22,374 nt of DNA, from positions 1 through 22,374 of the forward strand of contig URGL01000044.1 of assembly GCA_900547405.1 (NCBI GenBank), in the 5' to 3' direction. Shown in pieces: positions 1-8,262 of the stretch. Position 1 is the first letter of the stretch; every line of letters begins with the position of its first letter. Under the pieces are notes generated by a model. That model was not told the origin of the DNA. It saw only the letters and a program-made list of their open reading frames with translations, and did not search any database. The translations under genes and the position numbers were made by a program. The DNA comes from an uncultured Eubacteriales bacterium. Lineage in GTDB: Bacteria > Bacillota > Clostridia > Oscillospirales > Oscillospiraceae.

Positions 1-220
1 ACTCCGGCGTAAAAGCCTCGACCCTCAACCCGGCCTCATCCAACAGCTGCCTTGCCTCCCGGAAGCCTTCCGCCGTCTCGTCATCGAGGCAGAAGTGAGG
101 TGCCCCACCCCATATCTCTACGGCAGAAAATCCCAGCTTTTTCTGATTCTCCACAAACAGTGCAAAGGGATGGTATCGATAATGATAATTGCTGACTGCA
201 ATCTGGCCTTGATTCAACAT
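1..220 (-). CDS. FrlC-like sugar isomerase/epimerase, N-terminal part (truncated by window edge)
   Basis: The first 73 codons of a xylose-isomerase-like TIM-barrel protein are present; the rest lies left of the window. Visible features are a GFSAVEIWGGAPH segment at residues 30-42 and a FTPE segment at about 70-73. From memory, E. coli fructoselysine 3-epimerase FrlC has closely similar segments (GIEIWGGRPH and GYTPE) at the same spacing, so FrlC is the best family match. The Glu of the EIWGG segment is typical of the first active-site strand. The ATG is preceded by AAAGGAGAAAGCT, a good ribosome binding site that overlaps the stop codon of the kinase upstream, so the gene is the downstream member of the long leftward operon. 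A FrlC-type enzyme would interconvert epimers such as psicoselysine and fructoselysine. The exact substrate is unknown. Confidence 0.8.
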   Translation of the reverse strand, partial: MLNQGQIAVSNYHYRYHPFALFVENQKKLGFSAVEIWGGAPHFCLDDETAEGFREARQLLDEAGLRVEAFTPE

Positions 221-234
221 AGCTTTCTCCTTTC

Positions 235-1761
235 TCAGGGCAGGCAGTGCATCAGGTCTTTGTTCACCCGATACAGTTCCTCGTATAGCTTTTGGTACTT
301 TTCGTAAATTTCTCTGTTTTCTTCCTGAGGCTCCACAGAACTGGCACTGGGAACCACCTGCTTCAGCGCATGGAAATTCTCCAGGTCTCCGCAGCCAATC
401 GCAGCCATGCAGGCGTCGCCGTAGCTGGCTGTCTGCCAGCTGGCCGCGGTGTAGATGGGTTTTCCAATCACATCCGCCAGGATCTGCATCCAGGTCGGAT
501 TTCGGGTACCGCCTCCAGCCACAGTAATCCTCTTAGGGGGCCCAGCGTGCTTTGCCAGCATATTGAGTATCTGGTTGGTGGAGTAGGCAACCCCCTCCAG
601 GGCCGCCCGGTCAATATGTGCCCGGGTGTGATCCCCGGTGAGACCGAAGAGCATCCCCCGAGCCTTGGGGTCCTCAATGGGGCTGCGCTCTCCGTACATA
701 TAGGGCAGCATCAGCAGTCCATCGCTGCCGGGGGCAATCTGAGCCGCCTCCCGGGCCATAATGCTGTAGGCATTTTCGCCGCCATCTGCTTGGGCTGCCA
801 GCTCAGACGCATAATAGGTATCCCGCACCCAACGGGTGGTAATGCCGCAGCCATTGGTGCCTCCGGCCAGCGCATAGGTTCCCGGCACAGTGAACATATA
901 GCTTCCCGGGAAGTGATCCTCCGGCACGCAAGCCAGGTTCTCCCCAATACAGTAAGTATAAAACATGGTTGAGCCGAATTGCAGCAGAATATTCCCTGGC
1001 TCCACCAGGCCACTGGCAATAGACTCCGCCGTAGAGTCTCCCGTGCCCACAATGACAGGGATACCTTCAGGTAATCCGCTCTCCCGGGCAGCCTGAGCCG
1101 TTACATAACCCGCCACATCTGTGACTCTGGCGCAAGGTGCCAGCTGCTCCGGGCGGCAGAACCGGTTGCAGTTCTCCATATCAATAGAGCCATCCTCCTG
1201 ATACAGGGGCAGGAAGCAGGACTTTGCCAAATACTGGTCGATAACAAAATTTCCCGTGAGCTTGGCGGTCAGATAGGATGAACCGGTGAGAAATTTGTCC
1301 GCCTGTTTCCAAATCTGCGGTTCTTGTTCCTTCAGCCACAGAATCTTGCAGGCCACATCATCGGAATCGGGTTTATGGCCAAACAACTCCAGCACGCCCT
1401 GCTCTCCCAATTCCCGGGTCAGGGCCTCAATCTGGCGCTCTGCTCTGGCGTCAATGCCGTAGAGAATTGCCTTTCTCAGAGGACGGCAGTCTTTGTCTAC
1501 CGGTAAACAGTCACAGCCCATGACAGAGGTACCAACACTGACGATCTGCTCCGGCTTCAGGCTAAGCTGTCTCATCAAATCCTTGGCAATGGCGCAGAAA
1601 TCCTTCCACCAGATCTCCGCATCCATCTCAAAATAATTGGGGCGGGGATTTTCGATTACATGGGATTGGGAAGCGGAGGCCGCCACTGCATAGCTTTCGT
1701 CCACCAGCACGCCCTTGGATTCACAGGTGCCGATATCCACTCCCAGATAGTAACGTTTCAT
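235..1761 (-). CDS. FGGY-family carbohydrate kinase (xylulokinase-like)
   Basis: The 508-residue length is normal for FGGY kinases. The N-terminal phosphate-binding loop DIGTCESKG is at residues 9-17. The catalytic-base region GTGDSTAE is at about 239-246 with Asp242 as the likely base. The C-terminal ATP-binding segment VAGGGTRNPTWMQILAD is at about 415-431. The family phosphorylates ketoses, polyols or related sugars in the cytoplasm with ATP. Sequence alone does not identify the substrate, and xylulokinase-like is only the nearest general description. It begins 9 nt after the BtpA-family stop codon, with GAGAGG upstream of the ATG, and is followed 14 nt later by the FrlC-like gene, so it is translated from the same leftward message. 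It may phosphorylate a sugar produced by, or fed to, that isomerase (inference). Confidence 0.93.
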   Translation of the reverse strand: MKRYYLGVDIGTCESKGVLVDESYAVAASASQSHVIENPRPNYFEMDAEIWWKDFCAIAKDLMRQLSLKPEQIVSVGTSVMGCDCLPVDKDCRPLRKAILYGIDARAERQIEALTRELGEQGVLELFGHKPDSDDVACKILWLKEQEPQIWKQADKFLTGSSYLTAKLTGNFVIDQYLAKSCFLPLYQEDGSIDMENCNRFCRPEQLAPCARVTDVAGYVTAQAARESGLPEGIPVIVGTGDSTAESIASGLVEPGNILLQFGSTMFYTYCIGENLACVPEDHFPGSYMFTVPGTYALAGGTNGCGITTRWVRDTYYASELAAQADGGENAYSIMAREAAQIAPGSDGLLMLPYMYGERSPIEDPKARGMLFGLTGDHTRAHIDRAALEGVAYSTNQILNMLAKHAGPPKRITVAGGGTRNPTWMQILADVIGKPIYTAASWQTASYGDACMAAIGCGDLENFHALKQVVPSASSVEPQEENREIYEKYQKLYEELYRVNKDLMHCLP

Positions 1762-1770
1762 GGCTGCCTC

Positions 1771-2565
1771 TCAGTCCCGTGCTTTGTCGGCTTCCTGGAT
1801 AAAGGCCCGGACCTTTTCCAGGCTGACCCGTCCGGACGCATCTTTAAAAGCGGTACCTACGCAGGCACCTCCGGCGATTTCCAGAATTTTCTGAATGGTA
1901 CTCATCCGGCAACCCGTGTTACAGAATACCGGCACATGGTACTTATCCGCCCGTTTCACTGCCCGCTCCAGCAACTCAAAGCTGGCTTCCTGGCCGGCAC
2001 CGGGACCGGAGACACACAGTGCGTCAGCATAGCCACTGGCACAGATACCGTCAATGATTTCCTCCACGGGTCTCTCTGTCAGCCAGGCATCGCCTTCCGG
2101 ATTGATCTTGCACAGCAGATGCATGTCTGGACGGCCTACAGCGTACTTTGTCCGAATCTGAACACCGAAATCGGAGCTGTGCACACCGTATTCGCCCACC
2201 AGCGTTCCGCCAAAGGCGCTACGTCCAAAAGACGCACCGGTGGCTGCGGCCAACCGGATCGTTGCCTCCGGGTTCAAAACTACGTTAACGCCAAAAGGCA
2301 CCTTCAAAATTTTCTTCAGCCGACCTATGATATAGGCCATAGCCATCACGGTCTCCGGGGCAGTCTTATCCGTGTAGGGCAGACTGAACTCATTGGCAAT
2401 CAGCACACCGTCTACACCGCCATCCTGCAGAGCCTGCAGATCTGCCGCCGCCAGCCGCACCACAGTTTCTATATTCCCACAGAATCCCGGATCTCCAGGT
2501 AGCGGGTCCAAGTGTAGCAGGGCGATAATGGGTTTCTCATGACCGAACAATTCTCTTGTCCACAT
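1771..2565 (-). CDS. BtpA/SgcQ-family TIM-barrel protein
   Basis: The protein has 264 residues, usual for the BtpA/SgcQ family. It shows the family pattern: an early ALLHLDPLPGDPG segment at about 15-27, GVDGVLIANEFSLPY at about 50-64, PFGVNVVLNPEAT at about 89-101, a middle GASFGRSAF segment, and CVSGPGAGQ near residue 170. BtpA was first linked to photosystem I in cyanobacteria. SgcQ of E. coli sits in a sugar gene cluster. No reaction is firmly established for most members, so the function here is unknown. The gene has an excellent site, AAGGAGGTAACTGAAATG. It follows the dipeptidase after a 205-nt gap containing a long inverted repeat and precedes the FGGY kinase by 9 nt. A role in sugar or sugar-phosphate chemistry is suggested only by context. 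Confidence 0.88.
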   Translation of the reverse strand: MWTRELFGHEKPIIALLHLDPLPGDPGFCGNIETVVRLAAADLQALQDGGVDGVLIANEFSLPYTDKTAPETVMAMAYIIGRLKKILKVPFGVNVVLNPEATIRLAAATGASFGRSAFGGTLVGEYGVHSSDFGVQIRTKYAVGRPDMHLLCKINPEGDAWLTERPVEEIIDGICASGYADALCVSGPGAGQEASFELLERAVKRADKYHVPVFCNTGCRMSTIQKILEIAGGACVGTAFKDASGRVSLEKVRAFIQEADKARD

Positions 2566-2623
2566 TTCAGTTACCTCCTTTTCATTTCCCGACTTTCCCT
2601 TTTGAGGTCCTGTAACAGTGCAA

Positions 2624-2693
2624 ACAGCCCACAGGAAAATCCTCCGCTCGAACCGAAAAACGAATTCTCTGCTGGCCTTTTCCTGTGGGCTGT
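2624..2693. repeat. 16-bp perfect inverted repeat with 38-nt spacer
   Basis: ACAGCCCACAGGAAAA at 2624-2639 is perfectly matched in inverse by 2678-2693. The element sits in the 205-nt gap between the dipeptidase and BtpA-family genes. As RNA read leftward it would form a 16-bp stem with a large loop. No long U-tract follows it, so it is not a standard intrinsic terminator. It could be an mRNA processing or partial-termination site, or a small palindromic repeat element. Apart from it, nothing was recognised in the 2566-2770 gap. Confidence 0.75.
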
Positions 2694-2770
2694 GTTATTA
2701 GATTTCCCTGAAGCCGGGACGACAGAATATCCGGAAGCCAGCAACTCCCGTTTCTCCTTTTTCCCGGTCC

Positions 2771-4135
2771 TTACAGGTTGCCGGAAAGCTCATGCATCAT
2801 TGCCACGTGGAGTTTGATCTCATCAATAAAATCGTCAACGATCACAAATTCGTTGGGGGCATGGATGTTGGCCTGCTCGGAGCAGGTGCCAATCATCACC
2901 GCGGGGATGTTCTTTTCCTTGCAGAATACCGACATGGGGCTGGTACCGGCATTCATATAGTCGATACACAGGGGCATCCCGGAAAACCGAACAGCAGCCC
3001 GACTGATTGCCTTGCAGAAATCAGAGTCCGGATCACTGCGGAAAGGATCACCACCGGAGAGCATCTCCACCTGGATATCCTCAAAGCCGTTCTTTTTCAG
3101 ATGCTGGCACAGCAGCTCATAGATTCGCTTGGGGTCCTGACCGGTCACCAGACGAAAATCCATCTTGGCTTTGGCATAGCCGGGCAGGACTGTCTTGCTG
3201 CCCTGTCCGATATAGCCGGAATAGAAGCCGCAGATGTTAGCAGTGGGCCGATAGTGATAGCATTTCAGCAGCTCTTCACCGGTCATATTGTGCAGGAAGT
3301 GGTCGATGCCCAAGTATTCCTTCAGTTCGCTCTCCACCAGGCCCTCGTACTGGAACACGTCCACATCCTCCTTGGAAATGGGAGGAATGTCATCGTAGAA
3401 GCCATCAATGAGGATGTTGCCCTTGGGGTCCTTGATGGTATTCAGCGCCCAAATCAGCCTCCAGGCAGGATTATCCACAATGGCAGCATTGCAGGAATGG
3501 GCATCCATTTTGGCAGTGCGGCAGGTCAACTCTACATACAGCATACCCTTTACGCCCAGGCACAGGTCCAGAGGACCCTTATTTTCGCCCCGGTTGCCGC
3601 CTTCCCAGTTGTAGCCGGAGCAATCCAGCCTGTCGGAATAGTGTTCGGCAAAATAGCGCAGATTAGGGCTGCCAATCTCCTCTTCTCCCTCGGTGATGAA
3701 CTTCACACCGCAAGGCAGTTTTCCGTAAACATGCAGATACGCATCCACCGCCGCCAGCTTGGTAACAATGCCGCCCTTGTTGTCTGCCGCGCCCCGGGCA
3801 TAGAGCTTGCCGTCCCGAATTGCGCCAGAATAAGGAGGGTCTACCCACTCATCCAGAGGGTCCACCGGCTGCACATCGTAATGGTCATAGAAACCGAAAA
3901 CCTCTTTAGACTCACCAGGCATCTCCGCCACGATTACAGGATTGCCGGGAGTCTCACAGACATCCACCTTCAGCCCCCGCTTTTTATACTCGTCAATGAC
4001 GATCTGAATCATGTCCTCGATACCCTCGCCGGTTCCGGCCAGGCTGGGCTGACGGACGTAGGTCCGCAGCAGCTCAATGTACTCGTCCCGATGAGCGTCG
4101 ATGTATGCAAAAACCTTTTCCTCGTCGAACTGCAT
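2771..4135 (-). CDS. M20-family dipeptidase
   Basis: This 454-residue zinc metallopeptidase belongs to the M20 (DapE/ArgE/carnosinase-like) family. Metal-site motifs are in order: HYDVQP (His85, Asp87), ARGAADNKGG (Asp118 as bridging ligand), EGEEEIGS (Glu152 catalytic and Glu153 ligand, by family pattern) and NIHAPNE with His425 near the C-terminus. The dimerisation (lid) domain lies between roughly residues 200 and 310. There is no signal peptide, so it acts in the cytoplasm, where it would cleave short peptides. The ATG follows AAAGGAGAAAGCT and lies 11 nt after the ATPase stop, in the same operon as the peptide importer. This suggests it processes what the importer brings in. Whether it prefers ordinary, modified or glycated dipeptides cannot be read from the sequence. 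Confidence 0.95.
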   Translation of the reverse strand: MQFDEEKVFAYIDAHRDEYIELLRTYVRQPSLAGTGEGIEDMIQIVIDEYKKRGLKVDVCETPGNPVIVAEMPGESKEVFGFYDHYDVQPVDPLDEWVDPPYSGAIRDGKLYARGAADNKGGIVTKLAAVDAYLHVYGKLPCGVKFITEGEEEIGSPNLRYFAEHYSDRLDCSGYNWEGGNRGENKGPLDLCLGVKGMLYVELTCRTAKMDAHSCNAAIVDNPAWRLIWALNTIKDPKGNILIDGFYDDIPPISKEDVDVFQYEGLVESELKEYLGIDHFLHNMTGEELLKCYHYRPTANICGFYSGYIGQGSKTVLPGYAKAKMDFRLVTGQDPKRIYELLCQHLKKNGFEDIQVEMLSGGDPFRSDPDSDFCKAISRAAVRFSGMPLCIDYMNAGTSPMSVFCKEKNIPAVMIGTCSEQANIHAPNEFVIVDDFIDEIKLHVAMMHELSGNL

Positions 4136-4146
4136 AGCTTTCTCCT

Positions 4147-5115
4147 TTACTTTGTCCAGGCCTGGAACTCTTCATCTGTCGCCAGGACCACATGGGTGTC
4201 GGACACATTGTGATAGCTGCCGGCGTTGTAATCAATACCGCTGCTTTCATAGTCATAGGTAATAAGCGTTCTGCTTTTCTCCACCACAGGGTTCGTCTGC
4301 GGAATGGCGGAGAGCAAACTCTTCGTATAGGGATGGACTGGATGGTTGAAGATGTCCTCCCGGGTACCGGTCTCCACCAGGTGCCCCAGATGGAGCACAC
4401 CGATGCGGCTGGAGATGTACTTAACCATGGACAGGTCATGGGCAATAAACAGGATTGCCGTACCGGTCTCCTCCTGAATATCCTTCATGAGATTTACTAC
4501 CTGGGCCTGAATAGAGACGTCCAATGCGGAAATCGCCTCATCGGCAATGATCAGCTTGGGGTCCGTGATGAGCGCCCGAGCAATGCCGATTCGCTGGCGC
4601 TGTCCTCCAGAGAACTGGTGGGGATACCGGTTGGCGTGCTCGTGGTTCAGGCCTACCTTATCCAGCATGGCATAGACTCGCTGGGTCCGCTCTTCATGCG
4701 ACCCTGCCAGATGATGCACATCCAAGCCCATGGCAATGGTGTCGATAACCTTTCGGCGGGGATTCAAAGATGCCATCGGATCCTGGAAGATCATCTGCAT
4801 GTTGGTGCGGAGCATGCTCTCTGTGTTTTTATCCAGCTTCCCGCTGATGTCCTGACCATTGAATGTAATCTCACCGGCAGTGGGATCATACAGCCGGATC
4901 ACACTGCGGCCAATGGTGGATTTTCCGGAGCCGGACTCTCCCACCAGGCCATAGGTCTCGCCTGGATAAATATCAAAGGATACATCATCCACAGCCTTGA
5001 CCGTAAACTTCTTACTGACCGGAAAATACTGCTTCAGTCCCCGAACAGAAAGCAACGGTGTTTCATTTTCCCGTCCAGGGACTCGAACGGTGTAGCTTCC
5101 TTTAGACTCCGCCAC
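4147..5115 (-). CDS. dppF: Peptide ABC transporter ATP-binding protein (DppF/OppF type)
   Basis: With the GTG start chosen here the protein has 322 residues, normal for DppF/OppF. Walker A GESGSGKS is at 59-66, the ABC signature FSGGQRQR at about 168-175, Walker B LIIADE at about 188-193 and the H-loop His at about 226. Walker B is followed by Ala rather than the commoner Pro (ADEAISALDV). The C-terminal tail has the VSDTHVVLATDEEF segment seen in Firmicute OppF proteins. An open frame extends upstream to 5145, but the GTG at 5115 has AAGGAGG nine bases before it and gives the usual N-terminus. This makes a 14-nt overlap with the preceding ATPase gene, consistent with translational coupling. 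It powers the permeases together with the DppD-type partner. Confidence 0.93.
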   Translation of the reverse strand: MAESKGSYTVRVPGRENETPLLSVRGLKQYFPVSKKFTVKAVDDVSFDIYPGETYGLVGESGSGKSTIGRSVIRLYDPTAGEITFNGQDISGKLDKNTESMLRTNMQMIFQDPMASLNPRRKVIDTIAMGLDVHHLAGSHEERTQRVYAMLDKVGLNHEHANRYPHQFSGGQRQRIGIARALITDPKLIIADEAISALDVSIQAQVVNLMKDIQEETGTAILFIAHDLSMVKYISSRIGVLHLGHLVETGTREDIFNHPVHPYTKSLLSAIPQTNPVVEKSRTLITYDYESSGIDYNAGSYHNVSDTHVVLATDEEFQAWTK

Positions 5116-6190
5116 AGACTTGCGCCTCCTTTTTTGCCTTTTCAATTCTCTTTACCAGCACCTCCGGCATTTTGACCTCCGGTGCGCCTTCCGCCAGCAG
5201 CCAACTGGCCACTTCGTGATGGTCATTGAGCTTAAACATAGGCGGCTCCATCCGGAAATCGATGTTCAAAGCCTGGGGATTCCGTACAGCAAAGGGATCG
5301 CCAGTGACCTGATTGATGAGGTTAGGAGGAGAGCCTGGAATGGTATACAGCCTGTCCTCCTGGACCGCCATATCCGGCATGGAGGACAGCAGACCCCAGG
5401 TGTAAGGATGACGGGGATCGTAGAAGATATCATCTACGGTGCCCTTTTCCACAATTCTGCCGGCATACATCACATTGACGTAATCTGCTACCTTGGCCAC
5501 GACACCCAGGTCGTGAGTGATGAAGATCACGGAAATATTCCGTTCCTTCTGGAGCTTGATAATCAGGTCCAGGATTCTCGCCTGAATCGTTACATCCAGT
5601 GCGGTGGTAGGCTCGTCGCAGATCAGCAGCTCCGGGTTGCAGGACAGGGCAATGGCAATCACGACACGCTGGCGCATACCGCCGGACAGCTGATGAGGGT
5701 AACTCTTCAGTCGCTTTTCCGCATCGGTAATGCCAACCTGCTCCAGCAGCTCTACCGCCCTCTGATGGGCCTGCTCCTTGCTCAGGTGCATATGGTAACG
5801 CATTCCCTCCACCAGCTGCTTCTCAATGGACATAGTGGGGTCCAGGCTGGTCATGGGGTCCTGGAATACCATAGCAATACGCTTGCCCTTGATGGTGCTC
5901 TGCATCTTCTTTCTTGAGAGCTTCGCAATGTCCACGGTAGTCTCCGTGCCGTCGTCCCCTTTATAGGTAAAGAGGATCTGGCCCTTGTCTATGGACTCGT
6001 TGGAACTCTGGATCCCCATAATGGACTTGACGGTCACGCTCTTGCCGCAGCCGGATTCACCCACGATCGCAACGATCTCGCCACGCCGCAGAGTGAAGTC
6101 CACCCCCCGGACTGCGTGAACGGTACCATTGGAGGTTTTGAAGGAAATGTTCAGGTCATTGACCCTTAAAATCGTACTATTGTCTGCCAT
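5102..6190 (-). CDS. dppD: Peptide ABC transporter ATP-binding protein (DppD/OppD type)
   Basis: The 362-residue ATPase has Walker A GESGCGKS at 44-51, signature LSGGMRQR at 168-175, Walker B LLICDEP at 188-194 and an H-loop His at 226. After residue 240 comes the oligopeptide-type C-terminal region with the segment DPRHPYTWGLLSSMPDM. It is longer than its DppF partner, as usual for the D subunit, because of an extended C-terminal tail. It is a cytoplasmic membrane-associated subunit that drives import of peptides or similar solutes. The start ATG is preceded by AAGGGGA and lies 13 nt after the permease stop. The 3' end overlaps the next ATPase by 14 nt. Confidence 0.95.
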   Translation of the reverse strand: MADNSTILRVNDLNISFKTSNGTVHAVRGVDFTLRRGEIVAIVGESGCGKSVTVKSIMGIQSSNESIDKGQILFTYKGDDGTETTVDIAKLSRKKMQSTIKGKRIAMVFQDPMTSLDPTMSIEKQLVEGMRYHMHLSKEQAHQRAVELLEQVGITDAEKRLKSYPHQLSGGMRQRVVIAIALSCNPELLICDEPTTALDVTIQARILDLIIKLQKERNISVIFITHDLGVVAKVADYVNVMYAGRIVEKGTVDDIFYDPRHPYTWGLLSSMPDMAVQEDRLYTIPGSPPNLINQVTGDPFAVRNPQALNIDFRMEPPMFKLNDHHEVASWLLAEGAPEVKMPEVLVKRIEKAKKEAQVCGGV

Positions 6191-6203
6191 GTCTCATTTC
6201 CCC

Positions 6204-7190
6204 TTACATTGTTTTCATCTGCGGGTCAATGGCATCCCGCAGGCCGTCGGCCACCAGGTTAAAGCTCAGCATCAGCAGGGCCAGAATAATGACAGGGATC
6301 ACGACCATGTGCGGGTAGATGGTAGCGTTTTTATACCCATCGTTGATGAGGGAGCCCAGAGACGCCATGGGAGCAGGAATGCCCAGACCGATAAAGGCCA
6401 GGAAGGCTTCCATAAAGATGGCGTTGGGGATACTGAACATCAGAGTGACAATGATCTGGCCGGTCACATTTGGCAGAATTTCCTTGAAAATCAGGCTGAC
6501 GTTCTTTTCACCCAGGGTCCGGGCTGCCAGCACAAATTCCATTTCCTTCTGTTTCAGGACCTGAGCCCGAACAATACGGCTCATATTGATCCATCCGGTC
6601 AGCATCATAGCAATGACGATGCTGCTCATACCGGGCTTCATAATCAGCAACAGCAGTGTGACCACGATCATGGTGGGGATGCTGTTCAAGACTTCCGTCA
6701 CACGCTGCATGCACATGTCCACAACGCCGCCGAAGTAGCCGCTGACAAGGCCATAAACTACACCGAGTACCACGTCCACCAGCACCGCCAGGAAGGCGAT
6801 TTCAAAGGAGACCCGGGTACCCTCAGCAAACCTGGTAAACAAGTCACGACCCAGGTTATCGGTACCGCACCAGTGATAGTTCGTGGAGCGGGCATCGTCA
6901 TAGCCATTGAAGATGCCCAGGTTTTCCAGTCCGGGGATACGGGGTGTCAGGCTGACCTCCTTGGCATTGACCTCCCGGTAGGTATAGCCGCTGACCATAG
7001 GGCCGATGATGGCGAACAGCAGAATGAGCACGATCAGCACCAGACCGATAAGTGCACCCTTGTTGGCGCAGAATCGGCGGAACACATCCTGCCAATAGGA
7101 TTGGTTTACGTAGGCTTTTTCGGCCTCTCCCTTATGATCTCCCGTGGCCAGCTTGAAGTCATTGGGTAAATATTCGATTTTTTCTTCCAT
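6204..7190 (-). CDS. dppC: Peptide ABC transporter permease (DppC/OppC type)
   Basis: This 328-residue membrane protein has a cytoplasmic N-terminus of about 45 residues, a first membrane helix at about 46-64, and a periplasmic-side segment carrying YHWCGTDNLGRDLFTR at about 105-120, a hallmark of DppC/OppC. The five further hydrophobic helices lie within the binding-protein-dependent permease domain. The EAA-type loop that docks the ATPase is at about 217-240 (EMEFVLAARTLGEKN). It pairs with the DppB-type permease six nt upstream to form the channel. The ATG is preceded by a modest GGGGTAAGAG element, so coupling to the upstream gene is likely. Confidence 0.95.
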   Translation of the reverse strand: MEEKIEYLPNDFKLATGDHKGEAEKAYVNQSYWQDVFRRFCANKGALIGLVLIVLILLFAIIGPMVSGYTYREVNAKEVSLTPRIPGLENLGIFNGYDDARSTNYHWCGTDNLGRDLFTRFAEGTRVSFEIAFLAVLVDVVLGVVYGLVSGYFGGVVDMCMQRVTEVLNSIPTMIVVTLLLLIMKPGMSSIVIAMMLTGWINMSRIVRAQVLKQKEMEFVLAARTLGEKNVSLIFKEILPNVTGQIIVTLMFSIPNAIFMEAFLAFIGLGIPAPMASLGSLINDGYKNATIYPHMVVIPVIILALLMLSFNLVADGLRDAIDPQMKTM

Positions 7191-7196
7191 TTTCTC

Positions 7197-8126
7197 TTAC
7201 CCCTTTGCCAAACTGATCCGAGGATCGATAATACCGTAGAGAATATCCACCAGCAGCATAGTAAATACGAACAGTGCGCTATATAGGAAGCTGATAGCCA
7301 AGGTTACATTGTAGTCGTTCATCTGGATAGCCTTGATAAAGAGCGTGCCAATGCCGGGAATGGAGAAGGCCTTCTCCACCACCAGGCTTCCGGTCATCAA
7401 ATTGACGACCAAAGGTGCCAGCACCGTGATCACTCCAATCAGGGCGTTGTGGATACCATGGGTAATGATCAGCCGTGCCCGGGTGATGCCCTTGGAATCA
7501 GCCAGAAGAATATATTCAGAGCTCATGACCTCGATCAGCTCGGACCGGGTATACCGGGCGATACTGGCGATGGTAAACATAGAGAGCGAAATTGTCGGAA
7601 GGATGGTAGATTTAAACGCCTCTTTGTCCGTATAAAGCAGCGGAAAAATCTTGAACTTATAGGAGAAAAGGTAGGACAGCACCAACGCAAACACAAACGA
7701 AGGCAAACTCACGCCCAAAACTGATACGGTTGTAGCTGTCGTATCCCAGATGCTGTTCTTCTTGATGGCGGCAACGATACCCAAAATCAGTCCCACCGTC
7801 GTACCAAGCAAAGCCGCCTGGAGAGCGATCTGCACCGTCAGCGGAATTCTGGCGGCCAACATCCGGGAAATCGGCATATTTTTCTGGATCGCATAGGACA
7901 CGCCGAAGTCACCATGGATCATGTTCCAGACAAACCTAAAATATCGTATGACAAAGGGGTCGTCCAGACCATATTTTTCGTACAGCGCAGCCCGCTGCAC
8001 ATCGCTCATTTTTTCGTCATTAAAGGGGGAGCCTGGCATTAGATCCAGCATCAGGTACAAAACCAGCAGAATGACCAGCGTGGTAACGACCGCGATCAAT
8101 ACCCGTTTTAATATGTATTTTTTCAT
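7197..8126 (-). CDS. dppB: Peptide ABC transporter permease (DppB/OppB type)
   Basis: The 309-residue permease starts MKKYILKR and has the usual N-terminal helix at about 9-28 ending in LMPGSPF. The permease domain begins near residue 95 and contains an EAA-like loop. It ends with IDPRISLAKG, as is common in this family. The frame is open to a GTG at 8138, giving four extra residues. I prefer the ATG because MKKYILKR matches family N-termini, although neither start has a strong ribosome binding site. The weak site and the GC-rich hairpin upstream may make the permease less abundant than the binding protein, as in many peptide operons. Substrate class: peptides or modified amino acids. Confidence 0.94.
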   Translation of the reverse strand: MKKYILKRVLIAVVTTLVILLVLYLMLDLMPGSPFNDEKMSDVQRAALYEKYGLDDPFVIRYFRFVWNMIHGDFGVSYAIQKNMPISRMLAARIPLTVQIALQAALLGTTVGLILGIVAAIKKNSIWDTTATTVSVLGVSLPSFVFALVLSYLFSYKFKIFPLLYTDKEAFKSTILPTISLSMFTIASIARYTRSELIEVMSSEYILLADSKGITRARLIITHGIHNALIGVITVLAPLVVNLMTGSLVVEKAFSIPGIGTLFIKAIQMNDYNVTLAISFLYSALFVFTMLLVDILYGIIDPRISLAKG

Positions 8127-8153
8127 TATTTTACCCACTTCATTTCAGGCTGT

Positions 8154-8229
8154 CTGATTCAGCCTATAGTCAATCGGGCCCGGGGGAGTTTGCCCTCCCC
8201 GCGGGCCCGTGGATGAAACGCTGAATCAG
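8154..8229 (-). promoter_or_regulatory. Nested GC-rich hairpin between binding-protein and permease genes
   Basis: The inner arms are CGGGCCCG (8175-8182) with GGGGAG (8183-8188), matched by CTCCCC (8195-8200) and CGGGCCCG (8202-8209). That is a 14-bp stem with one bulged base and a six-base loop. It is enclosed by a perfect outer 10-bp pair, CTGATTCAGC (8154-8163) with GCTGAATCAG (8220-8229). No U-run follows on the leftward transcript, so it is not a classical terminator. Such structures often stabilise the upstream binding-protein message or cause partial termination between high- and low-level cistrons; that role is inferred. Confidence 0.7.
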
Positions 8230-8262
8230 CTTCTGCCGATTTGTCTAATCGACGTCCGGTGC

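Noticed and set aside
2792..4213. Open frame on the + strand opposite the M20 dipeptidase
   Set aside because: Antisense to a complete M20 enzyme with all metal ligands; no ribosome site or domain.
4537..4555. Walker B Pro-to-Ala change in the DppF-type ATPase as a defect
   Set aside because: The catalytic Asp-Glu pair is intact, and as I recall Ala at this place occurs in functional peptide ATPases of Firmicutes.
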